A stretch of 6,787 bases of DNA from DSNY01 sp016861185. GTDB taxonomy: Bacteria; Pseudomonadota; Gammaproteobacteria; Burkholderiales; Burkholderiaceae_F. Both the position numbers and the translations under genes were made by a program. A model generated the notes under the pieces. The model saw only the letters and a list, made by a program, of their open reading frames with translations, did not search any database and had not been told where the DNA came from. Positions 1-4,480 of the stretch are shown here, one piece after another. The stretch lies in assembly GCA_030263275.1 (NCBI GenBank), contig SZOR01000164.1, positions 1 to 6,787 of the forward strand, given 5' to 3'. Every line of letters begins with the position of its first letter. The first letter of the stretch is position 1.

Positions 1-549
1 CGCGAGTGGCTGGCCGCGGCGGGGCTCGAAGCCCCGTCGCGCGCGCGGCTCGGCGAGATCGTCGATCAGGCGCTCACCGCGCGCGGCGACGCGCGGCTGC
101 TGATCCGCATCGCCGATCAGGAAGTGCGCCGGCATCGCGGCCTGTTGCTGCTGCGGCGGGCGACCGCGGCGCCGCGCCGCCACGTGCCGATCCGCTGGCA
201 GGGCGAACGGGAGATCGTGCTGCCCGAGTGGGGCGGCGTGCTGCGCTTCGAGCCGACCAGCGAAGAAGGGTTCGACGTCGACTGGCTGCGCGCCGCGCCG
301 CTCGAAGTGCGCGGCCGCGGCGGCGGCGAGCGCTTCAAACCGCATCCGACGCGGCCTTCCAAGACGCTGAAGCGGCTGTTCCAGGATGCCGGCGTGGCCG
401 AGTTCGAGCGCGCGTCGCTTCCGCTCGTGTGGCGCGGCGACGACTTGATCTATGTCGCGGGACTCGGCCCGGATGTGCGGATGATCGACACGGGCGGCGA
501 ACGCGTGCGCCTCGACTGGCGGCCCGACGCCACGCTGCTGGGGGACTGA
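1..549 (+). CDS. tilS: tRNA(Ile)-lysidine synthase, C-terminal part (5' end outside window)
   Basis: TilS attaches lysine to C34 of the CAU anticodon of tRNA-Ile2 in the cytoplasm, using ATP, so that the tRNA reads AUA instead of AUG. Only the last 182 residues are present; the N-terminal PP-loop ATPase domain lies upstream of the window. The frame is open from base 1 to TGA at 547-549. The visible part carries the TilS C-terminal domain signature: a GGGERFKP stretch (about residues 107-114), then SKTLKRLFQD (120-129), an F-E-R-x-x-L-P-L segment (135-142) and D-D-x-x-Y-V-A-G-L-G (147-156). This is the usual K-x-L-x-Q-x, W-x-R-x-x-x-P-L and G-D-x-L-x-x-V-x-G-x-G arrangement of the family, although the usual Trp in the middle motif is Phe here. 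lysC follows 83 bp downstream on the same strand, as is common in Burkholderiales. The motifs make the assignment firm; activity cannot be judged because the catalytic domain is not in view. Confidence 0.95.
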   Translation, partial: REWLAAAGLEAPSRARLGEIVDQALTARGDARLLIRIADQEVRRHRGLLLLRRATAAPRRHVPIRWQGEREIVLPEWGGVLRFEPTSEEGFDVDWLRAAPLEVRGRGGGERFKPHPTRPSKTLKRLFQDAGVAEFERASLPLVWRGDDLIYVAGLGPDVRMIDTGGERVRLDWRPDATLLGD

Positions 550-581
550 GCCGGCAAGCCGGTCGGCGTCGGTGCCGGCCC

Positions 582-594
582 TATAATCCGCCGC
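582..594 (+). promoter_or_regulatory. Candidate -10 element and discriminator for lysC
   Basis: TATAAT at 582-587 is a perfect match to the sigma-70 -10 consensus in very GC-rich surroundings, 45 bp before the lysC start codon. No good -35 hexamer lies 16-18 bp upstream (CCGGTC is at the 17-bp position). The 13-mer TATAATCCGCCGC recurs with one change before tRNA-Arg (2411-2423), which supports a real promoter motif. Just upstream, CCGG-CAAG-CCGG (551-562) can form a tiny hairpin right after the tilS stop. Confidence 0.55.
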
Positions 595-632
595 TTTTCG
601 CCGCACCCGATTACGGCAATCACGCAAGCATC

Positions 633-1889
633 ATGGCGCTCATCGTTCACAAGTACGGCGGCACGTCGGTCGGCTCGGTCGAGCGGATCAAGAACGTCGC
701 GCGGCGCATCGCCAAGTGGCAACGCGCCGGCCACCGGCTCGTCGTCGTCGTCTCCGCGATGAGCGGCGAGACGAACCGGCTGATCGCGCTCGCCAAGGAG
801 ATCCAGCCGAACCCGGATCCGCGCGAGCTGGACGTCGTCGCCTCCACCGGCGAGCAGGTCACGATCGGCCTGCTGGCGATGGCGCTGAAGGAAATCGGCC
901 TGAAGGCCAAGAGCTACACCGGCCCGCAGGTTCACGTGCTGACCGACAGCGCGTTCACGAAGGCGCGCATCATCGACATCGACGAGAAGAAGATCCGCGC
1001 CGATCTCGATTCGGGGCACGTCGTCGTCGTCGCGGGCTTCCAGGGCGTGGACGAGCACGGCAACATCACCACGCTCGGCCGCGGCGGCTCGGACACGTCG
1101 GCCGTCGCGCTCGCTGCCGCGCTGCGCGCCGACGAGTGCCTGATCTACACCGACGTCGACGGCGTCTACACGACCGATCCGCGCATCGTTCCCGAGGCGC
1201 GCCGCCTGCACACGATCACCTTCGAGGAGATGCTCGAGATGGCGAGCCTCGGATCGAAGGTGCTGCAGATCCGCTCGGTCGAATTCGCCGGCAAGTACAA
1301 GGTGCCGCTGCGCGTGCTGTCGAGCCTGACCGACCCCGACATGCCGCTCGCCGAGGAAGCGAACTCGGGCACGCTGATCACGTTCGAGGAAGACACGAAG
1401 ATGGAAAAGGCCGTCATTTCCGGCGTCGCGTTCTCGCGCGACGAGGCGAAGATCACGTTGACACGCGTGCCCGACCGTCCCGGCATCGCCTACCAGATCC
1501 TGGGGCAGATCGCCGAAGCGAACATCGACGTCGACATGATCGTGCAGAACATCAGCGTCGACGGCATGACCGACTTTTCGTTCACCGTCCACCGCAACGA
1601 GTACGCCAAGGCGATGGACGTGCTCGCCGCGAAGGTCAAGACGCACGTCGGCGCGAAGGAGATCGTCGGCGACCCGAAGATCGCCAAGGTGTCGGTCGTG
1701 GGCATCGGCATGCGCTCGCACGTCGGCATCGCCAGCCTGATGTTCCGCACGCTCGCCGAGGAAGGCATCAACATCCAGATGATCTCCACCAGCGAGATCA
1801 AGATTTCGGTCGTCGTCGAAGACAAGTACCTCGAACTCGCGGTCCGCGCGCTGCACAAGGCCTTCGGCCTCGAGCAGGAAACGGCCTGA
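633..1889 (+). CDS. lysC: Aspartate kinase, LysC type with two ACT domains
   Basis: The enzyme phosphorylates L-aspartate to aspartyl-4-phosphate with ATP, the committed step to lysine, threonine, methionine and diaminopimelate; it is cytoplasmic. The product is 418 aa, normal for a monofunctional proteobacterial LysC. The N-terminal amino-acid-kinase domain starts with the nucleotide-binding KYGGTSVG (residues 7-14), followed by S-A-M-S-G-E-T-N (41-48), T-G-E-Q (72-75), GRGGSDTSA (149-157) and Y-T-D-V-D-G-V-Y-T-T-D-P (172-183). Two ACT domains follow (about 264-340 and 350-415). They include the Q-N-I-S segment at 305-308, the region where feedback-resistance changes are known in Corynebacterium LysC, and G-I-G-M-R-S-H-V-G (357-365) in the second domain. 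Concerted lysine/threonine feedback is therefore likely but inferred. I chose the ATG at 633 because MALIVHKYGG is the canonical family N-terminus; the frame stays open far upstream by GC bias only. No Shine-Dalgarno sequence precedes it. It is not an AK-homoserine dehydrogenase fusion. Confidence 0.98.
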   Translation: MALIVHKYGGTSVGSVERIKNVARRIAKWQRAGHRLVVVVSAMSGETNRLIALAKEIQPNPDPRELDVVASTGEQVTIGLLAMALKEIGLKAKSYTGPQVHVLTDSAFTKARIIDIDEKKIRADLDSGHVVVVAGFQGVDEHGNITTLGRGGSDTSAVALAAALRADECLIYTDVDGVYTTDPRIVPEARRLHTITFEEMLEMASLGSKVLQIRSVEFAGKYKVPLRVLSSLTDPDMPLAEEANSGTLITFEEDTKMEKAVISGVAFSRDEAKITLTRVPDRPGIAYQILGQIAEANIDVDMIVQNISVDGMTDFSFTVHRNEYAKAMDVLAAKVKTHVGAKEIVGDPKIAKVSVVGIGMRSHVGIASLMFRTLAEEGINIQMISTSEIKISVVVEDKYLELAVRALHKAFGLEQETA

Positions 1890-1904
1890 CTCTCCGTCGA
1901 TTCG

Positions 1905-1933
1905 TTGCCCGATCGATGCGTGCGGACTAAACT
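1905..1933 (+). promoter_or_regulatory. Candidate sigma-70 promoter for the tRNA-Ser region
   Basis: TTGCCC (1905-1910) and TAAACT (1928-1933) are separated by exactly 17 bp. Each matches its consensus hexamer at four of six positions, including TTG of the -35 and the first, second and sixth bases of the -10. The predicted transcription start, about 1940, falls at the left edge of the duplicated 134-bp block. The element lies 15 bp after the lysC stop, and no comparably good pair is seen inside the leader copies before either tRNA-Ser sequence. It is found by eye only; a tRNA promoter inside the leader that I fail to recognise is the main alternative. Confidence 0.35.
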
Positions 1934-1939
1934 GCGCTA

Positions 1940-2073
1940 CCTGCGCGATTCGCGAGCAATCCGTCCGTCGGGTTGCGAAGTGAGTTGTATCGAGTTTGGA
2001 GACGTGGCCGAGAGGTCGAAGGCACTCCCCTGCTAAGGGAGCATGCGGGCAAAAACCTGCATCGACGGTTCGA
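1940..2073 (+). repeat. Direct repeat, copy 1 (leader plus truncated tRNA-Ser)
   Basis: This 134-bp block is repeated at 2164-2297 with an offset of 224 bp. I find two differences: C1944 versus A2168, and A1978 versus G2202. It covers a 58-bp leader and the first 76 nt of tRNA-Ser. Similarity ends abruptly at both edges: 1939/2163 on the left, and on the right directly after TTCGA of the T-loop (2073/2297). Confidence 0.95.
1998..2073 (+). pseudogene. Truncated tRNA-Ser(GCU) pseudogene, 3' end missing
   Basis: These 76 nt are identical to the first 76 nt of the intact tRNA-Ser at 2222-2315. They include the 5' acceptor strand GGAGACG, the D-arm, the anticodon arm with GCT at 2032-2034, the long variable arm and the 5' side of the T-arm through TTCGA. 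The sequence then changes to CGAGCACGCG. The 3' half of the T-stem, the 3' acceptor strand CGTCTCC, the discriminator base and CCA are all missing, and nothing nearby can pair with the 5' acceptor strand. It cannot make a chargeable tRNA. Because the remaining 76 nt carry no mutation, the event is recent, or the copy is kept identical by recombination or selection. Confidence 0.93.
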
Positions 2074-2163
2074 CGAGCACGCGGCCGAAAGGACGCGTGC
2101 GAAGGACGCCGGAGGCGAAGCCGACGGCGGTCCCGGAGCGAAAGCGAAGGGACGAGCGAATCG
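2074..2163 (+). other. 90-bp purine-rich spacer between tRNA-Ser copies
   Basis: This segment is what separates the two copies of the 134-bp repeat. It is G/A-rich on the plus strand, with a recurring CGAA or CGAAG word (in CCGAAAGGA, GCGAAGGAC, GCGAAGCCG, GCGAAAGCGAAGGGAC and GCGAATCG). It contains one perfect hairpin with 7-bp arms (2077-2083 and 2094-2100, loop 2084-2093) and supplies the left arm of another at 2156-2177. No ORF with believable coding character is seen. It may be a copy of a dispersed intergenic repeat of the host genome; that is inference, as only one copy lies in this window. Confidence 0.6.
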
Positions 2164-2177
2164 CCTGAGCGATTCGC
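2156..2177 (+). repeat. Perfect 9-bp inverted repeat across the repeat junction
   Basis: GCGAATCGC (2156-2164), loop CTGA, then GCGATTCGC (2169-2177). The left edge of repeat copy 2 (2164) falls at the end of the left arm, so the hairpin exists only in front of the intact tRNA-Ser. At copy 1 only the right-arm sequence is present (1945-1953). No T-tract follows. It could be the mark of the rearrangement or a processing or pausing structure. Confidence 0.75.
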
Positions 2178-2297
2178 GAGCAATCCGTCCGTCGGGTTGC
2201 GGAGTGAGTTGTATCGAGTTTGGAGACGTGGCCGAGAGGTCGAAGGCACTCCCCTGCTAAGGGAGCATGCGGGCAAAAACCTGCATCGACGGTTCGA
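2164..2297 (+). repeat. Direct repeat, copy 2 (leader plus tRNA-Ser 5' part)
   Basis: This is the partner of 1940-2073, 132 of 134 bases identical. Here the tRNA continues past the break point to a complete 3' end. The candidate promoter found upstream of copy 1 (1905-1933) is not part of the repeat, so this copy has no equivalent promoter immediately before it. Confidence 0.95.
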
Positions 2298-2315
2298 ATC
2301 CGTCCGTCTCCGCCA
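2222..2315 (+). tRNA. tRNA-Ser, anticodon GCU
   Basis: A complete 94-nt class II tRNA that decodes AGC and AGU. Acceptor strands GGAGACG (2222-2228) and CGTCTCC (2305-2311) pair fully. The D-arm is GCCGAGAGGTCGAAGGC. The anticodon stem CTCCC/GGGAG (2249-2253 and 2261-2265) encloses CTGCTAA with GCT at 2256-2258. The long variable arm has a 7-bp stem ATGCGGG/CCTGCAT with one G-U pair, as expected for tRNA-Ser. The T-stem GACGG/CCGTC encloses TTCGAAT (2293-2299). Discriminator G2312 and an encoded CCA (2313-2315) complete it. It is preceded by a truncated copy of itself 224 bp upstream. Confidence 0.98.
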
Positions 2316-2319
2316 GTTC

Positions 2320-2345
2320 GCAAAGCCGCCGCAGGCGGGCTTTGC
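2320..2345 (+). terminator. Possible hairpin terminator or processing structure after tRNA-Ser
   Basis: GCAAAGCCGCC (2320-2330) pairs with GGCGGGCTTTGC (2334-2345), loop GCA and one bulged base, starting 5 nt after the CCA of tRNA-Ser. There is no T-tract (GCTCATCATC follows), so termination would be weak. It may instead be a pause or RNase processing structure, with the Ser and Arg tRNAs partly co-transcribed. Confidence 0.4.
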
Positions 2346-2410
2346 TCATCATCGCGAGTCGACTTCGCGCTCGGACGCAGAGCGCGCCGCTCGAAGCGGC
2401 GGCCTTCATG

Positions 2411-2423
2411 TACAATCCGCCGC
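2411..2423 (+). promoter_or_regulatory. Candidate -10 element for tRNA-Arg
   Basis: TACAAT (2411-2416) matches the -10 consensus at five of six positions and lies 10 bp before the mature tRNA-Arg 5' end, which would give a leader of only a few nucleotides. With the following CCGCCGC it repeats the lysC -10 region (582-594) with one change. A -35 box is not recognisable. A 7-bp hairpin (2385-2391 with 2395-2401) sits just upstream. Confidence 0.5.
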
Positions 2424-2426
2424 CTC

Positions 2427-2503
2427 GCGCCCGTAGCTCAGTTGGATAGAGTACTTGGCTACGAACCAAGGGGTCGTGGGTTCGAATCCTGCCGGGCGCG
2501 CCA
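2427..2503 (+). tRNA. tRNA-Arg, anticodon ACG
   Basis: A complete 77-nt tRNA, read as ICG after A34 deamination, which decodes CGU, CGC and CGA. Acceptor strands GCGCCCG (2427-2433) and CGGGCGC (2493-2499) pair fully. The anticodon stem CTTGG/CCAAG (2454-2458 and 2466-2470) encloses CTACGAA with ACG at 2461-2463. The variable loop is GGGTC. The T-stem GTGGG/CCTGC contains two wobble pairs around TTCGAAT. Discriminator G2500 is followed by an encoded CCA. The sequence closely resembles E. coli tRNA-Arg(ACG) in the D and anticodon arms. Confidence 0.98.
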
Positions 2504-2509
2504 AACTCC

Positions 2510-2546
2510 AAGACAGAGCCCCGCCTTGCGCGGGGCTCTGTCTTTT
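2510..2546 (+). terminator. Strong intrinsic terminator after tRNA-Arg
   Basis: Arms 2510-2524 and 2530-2544 form a perfect 15-bp GC-rich stem with loop CTTGC, followed by TTTT (2543-2546, overlapping the stem base), 6 nt after the tRNA-Arg CCA. It ends the plus-strand block. It also lies 13 bp past the stop of the convergent VOC gene and could act on minus-strand transcripts, though the minus-strand side has only a poor T-tract. Confidence 0.92.
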
Positions 2547-2559
2547 CCGCGCGATGCAT

Positions 2560-2982
2560 CTACAGCGGCAGCAACTCGCCGTTGACGATCCACGGCGCAC
2601 CGAACCTGTCGACCAACATGCCCCACGCTTTGGCCCAGAACGCGGGTTGCATGGGCATGGTCACCTGGCCGCCCGCGGCCAGCGCGTCGAAGACCCGCCG
2701 TGCTTCTGCGACCGTGTCGTAGTTGAGGGTCAGCGAAACGCCTTTGATGCCCTGGTAGGGCACATGCGCCGGTGCGTCGCCGGCGAAGAGTATTCCGCCG
2801 CCGGGCAGAGCGAGCCGCGCGTGCAGGATTCGATGCGCGTGCTCCTTCGGAATCTGCGCCGCCATCGGCGAGTCGGCCCCGCTCATCAGTATTTCCAGTT
2901 TCCCGCCAAGCGCGCGTTCGTAGAAGCGCATGGCCTCGGCGCAGTTGCCGTCGAAGGCGAGATAGGCGATCGGGTGTGGCAT
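2560..2982 (-). CDS. VOC / glyoxalase-fold protein, PhnB-like
   Basis: The product is 140 aa, usual for PhnB-like single-chain members of the vicinal oxygen chelate superfamily (often annotated 'glyoxalase/bleomycin resistance' or '3-demethylubiquinone-9 methyltransferase-like'). The substrate is unknown. Signatures seen: Y-L-x-F-D-G-N-C-x-E-A-M-x-F-Y (residues 7-21), L-G-G-K-L-E (25-30), a central H-A-R-L (54-57), G-V-S-L-T-L-N-Y (81-88), and the C-terminal F-W-A-K-x-W-G-M-L-V-D-R-F-G-x-x-W (115-131), which is typical of the PhnB-like branch. These proteins often lack the full metal triad of true glyoxalase I. ATG at 2982 is well supported by an AAGGA ribosome-binding site 6 nt upstream (2989-2993 on this strand). 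The stop is TAG. It is the last gene of the minus-strand block, separated from the DUF5946 gene by 201 bp, so it may have its own promoter. Confidence 0.9.
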   Translation of the reverse strand: MPHPIAYLAFDGNCAEAMRFYERALGGKLEILMSGADSPMAAQIPKEHAHRILHARLALPGGGILFAGDAPAHVPYQGIKGVSLTLNYDTVAEARRVFDALAAGGQVTMPMQPAFWAKAWGMLVDRFGAPWIVNGELLPL

Positions 2983-3051
2983 GGCAATTCCTTTCGTGTC
3001 GTGTGCGTTGCTGATCGGACCATCTGTCGGGGCTTCGGAAGATCGCGCGGA

Positions 3052-3066
3052 TGCCAGGGCCTGGCA
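3052..3066. promoter_or_regulatory. Perfect palindrome upstream of the VOC gene, possible operator
   Basis: TGCCAGG-G-CCTGGCA: two perfect 7-bp arms around one central base, 69 bp before the VOC start codon in the 201-bp gap. The length and symmetry suit a dimeric regulator site, but no promoter hexamers are clear nearby. It could also be part of a hairpin or a decayed repeat. Confidence 0.3.
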
Positions 3067-3094
3067 CCCTTCGGGGCGTCTTTCCTGATCCGTA

Positions 3095-3120
3095 GTCGAT
3101 CGGCGCGCCGCGCGATCGAC
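3095..3120. repeat. Inverted repeat in the DUF5946-VOC gap
   Basis: GTCGATCG (3095-3102) and CGATCGAC (3113-3120) are perfect 8-bp arms around 10 bp, with a GGCGCGCC palindrome at 3102-3109 in the middle. It lies 63 bp past the DUF5946 stop, with no T-tract on either strand. It could be a weak terminator or a regulatory structure. Apart from this and the palindrome at 3052-3066 I see nothing in the 2983-3183 gap. Confidence 0.45.
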
Positions 3121-3183
3121 ATCGCCGTCCGCGGTTGCGGCCTCGCCACTGCGGCCAGCAGACTTGCGGCACGAAAGGGCGCT

Positions 3184-3690
3184 TCAGTCGAGCAGCCGTT
3201 GCGCCCAGGCGCGCACCTGGGCGTGGTGATCCGCCCATGCGTACCAGACGCACTCGGCCCATTGCCGAACGCGCCGCAGGTGGTCCACGACGCCTTGCGC
3301 CGCGTGCACGTGGGCGACCGTCAGTTCGCCGCGCGTGCGCGGCGGTTCGAGCCAGACGTAGGTGCTCTTGTCGCGCGCGGCGCGCGGCAGCAGGCGGGCC
3401 GCCTCGTCGAACGAGACGCCGCGTTCGAGCACCACGTGCAGGCTGATGAGGTGCAGCGCCGCCGATTGCACGGTCTGCGGCGACGGCCGTCCAGGGTGCT
3501 GCACGGCGTAGGCATCGACGGTGAGCCGATGCAGCGCGAAGAACGCGGGGTCGGCGTACTCCCGCGCGAGAACTTCGCCGTACAGCGCCCAGCAGGCCGG
3601 CGAGGAATCGAGATAACGATGCATCGGACCGTCGTGCGGGGCGAGCACGACACCGCAGCCGGGGCAGGCCGAATCGGTTTCCACGCGCAT
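3184..3690 (-). CDS. DUF5946-like protein of unknown function
   Basis: The product is 168 aa, with no signal peptide or membrane segment, so probably cytoplasmic. It opens with a C-P-G-C-G knuckle (Cys9, Cys12), then D-G-P-M-H-R-Y (20-26), S-S-P-A-C-W (29-34) and the most distinctive block H-R-L-T-V-D-A-Y-A-V-Q-H-P-G (54-67). Further histidines are at 80, 85, 127, 129 and 136. I recognise this layout as the DUF5946 family; the Cys pair and conserved histidines suggest metal binding, but no activity is established and none should be inferred. ATG at 3690 places C-P-G-C-G near the N-terminus as in the family. There is no convincing ribosome-binding site. It begins 26 bp after the small ORF, which is coupled to the GNAT pair, so co-transcription with them is likely. 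The stop is TGA at 3184-3186. Confidence 0.82.
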   Translation of the reverse strand: MRVETDSACPGCGVVLAPHDGPMHRYLDSSPACWALYGEVLAREYADPAFFALHRLTVDAYAVQHPGRPSPQTVQSAALHLISLHVVLERGVSFDEAARLLPRAARDKSTYVWLEPPRTRGELTVAHVHAAQGVVDHLRRVRQWAECVWYAWADHHAQVRAWAQRLLD

Positions 3691-3716
3691 ACGTCGTTGG
3701 AGAAAAGCGATCGGAT

Positions 3717-3866
3717 CTACACGAGAACCGGCTGCGACTCCATGTCGGCGGCGTCGAGCAGGAAGGTCATGACTTCCTCGAAAGGCGCGTTGCCGACGTT
3801 GACGGCCCCTCGTTGCACTGCCGGTTCGGGTTGATCCCCGCTGGCGCCCGCATTTGGCGGGTTCAT
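3717..3866 (-). CDS. Small 49-aa hypothetical ORF, ATGA-coupled to the GNAT gene
   Basis: I do not recognise this peptide. It starts MNPPNAGASGDQPEPA, has a flexible Pro/Gly/Asn-rich first half and a likely helical second half (P-F-E-E-V-M-T-F-L-L-D-A-A-D-M, residues 28-42). It is acidic: three Asp and four Glu against one Arg and no Lys. There is no signal peptide or Cys/His cluster. Its ATG (3866-3864) overlaps the TGA of the second GNAT gene as ATGA, copying the overlap between the two GNAT genes. A GGAG lies only two bases before the ATG, too close for a standard ribosome-binding site, so initiation would depend on coupling. The TAG stop is 26 bp before the DUF5946 ATG. It may be a real small protein, the remnant of a longer gene, or a chance frame; the context raises the odds but the sequence does not prove it. 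Confidence 0.42.
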   Translation of the reverse strand: MNPPNAGASGDQPEPAVQRGAVNVGNAPFEEVMTFLLDAADMESQPVLV

Positions 3867-4480
3867 GTCTCCGAGACGAGCGTCCACGTTTCCAGTCGTT
3901 CGTCCACGCGCGCGTGCGCCGCCACGGCGAAGCCTCTGCGCCGGTAGAAGGCGAGGTTGGTTTCGTCTTCCGTCGTCAGATCGATGCCGTGCGGTTGCGG
4001 TCCCGCGGCTGCGAATCCTCGCGCGGCCTGCAGCAGCAGCTCGCCGTAGCCTTGCGCGCGATGCGAGCCCAACACGCCCAGCATGTTGATGTGCCAGCGC
4101 GCGCCGGGCAAGGCGGTCGCGTTCCACGCGGACTTGATCGCCTCGTAGCGCCTGCGCGCCGCTTCGCCGAGCGCGCTCCAGGTCGATTCGGTGAGCGCGG
4201 TCAGCGCATGCGGGGTTGCGAACTCGCCCGGCGGCGTCATCGTGACGACGCCGACCAGGCGGCCGCTCGCCTCGCGCGCGCCGAGCACCGGATGGCCGCG
4301 CATCCAGCGCCCAGCCGTGAACAACCCGATCAGCCGGCGCAGCGCTGCGGCGTCGCCGGCCGCTGCGCCAAGCGTGTAGCGCATCACCGGATAGGCGGCG
4401 AAGGCATCGCACAGGACTGCGTCCGCCGCGTCGGCCTCGCGCAGGTCGAGCATCTCGATGCGCGCCGCGGGCGCGCTCAT
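3863..4480 (-). CDS. GNAT-family N-acetyltransferase (second of a tandem pair)
   Basis: The product is 205 aa, a cytoplasmic acetyl-CoA-dependent acetyltransferase of unknown substrate. The N-terminal half has the usual N-terminal helix region (A-V-L-C-D-A-F, 21-27) and a strand R-L-V-G-V-V-T-M-T-P-P-G (74-85). Motif A is I-N-M-L-G-V-L (131-137) followed by the pyrophosphate-binding R-A-Q-G-Y-G (141-146, an R/Q-x-x-G-x-G/A match). Motif B is N-L-A-F-Y-R-R-R-G-F (175-184), with Tyr179 in the place of the usual general acid. The start ATG (4480-4478) overlaps the TGA of the preceding GNAT gene as ATGA. Its own TGA overlaps the ATG of the small ORF in the same way. It aligns along its whole length with the upstream GNAT product, for example A-F-A-A-Y-P-V-M-R-Y here against A-F-A-A-D-P-G-V-R-W there, which suggests an old tandem duplication. 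Confidence 0.92.
   Translation of the reverse strand: MSAPAARIEMLDLREADAADAVLCDAFAAYPVMRYTLGAAAGDAAALRRLIGLFTAGRWMRGHPVLGAREASGRLVGVVTMTPPGEFATPHALTALTESTWSALGEAARRRYEAIKSAWNATALPGARWHINMLGVLGSHRAQGYGELLLQAARGFAAAGPQPHGIDLTTEDETNLAFYRRRGFAVAAHARVDERLETWTLVSET

Noticed and set aside
6..632. N-terminal extension of lysC to base 6
   Set aside because: This stretch is in a different frame from tilS and is Arg/Ala-rich; the canonical LysC N-terminus begins at the ATG at 633.
716..1930. 404-codon open frame in another plus-strand frame of lysC
   Set aside because: Its product is almost entirely Arg/Ala/Gly/His low-complexity sequence, a frame-shift shadow of lysC.
1890..1940. Intrinsic terminator after lysC
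   Set aside because: No stem of useful length followed by a T-tract is present between the lysC stop and the tRNA-Ser region, so read-through is possible.
2074..2163. CRISPR-like or tandem-repeat array between the tRNA-Ser copies
   Set aside because: The CGAA(G) words are too short and irregularly spaced to be array repeats.
450..2276. 608-codon open frame on the minus strand across lysC and the tRNA region
   Set aside because: It is antisense to lysC, rich in Asp, Arg, Val and His in the pattern produced by reading GC-rich coding sequence backwards, and it runs through both tRNA-Ser copies. It has no recognisable domain.
2427..2560. tRNA-Arg as the attachment site of an island carrying the minus-strand genes
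   Set aside because: The tRNA and its terminator are intact, no integrase is present, and I found no repeated tRNA-Arg 3' end further into the window. The far edge is outside the window, so this is unsupported rather than excluded.
2455..3834. 459-codon plus-strand open frame starting inside tRNA-Arg
   Set aside because: It begins in a tRNA, crosses the terminator and lies antisense to the VOC and DUF5946 genes, which have clear family motifs and ribosome-binding or context support.
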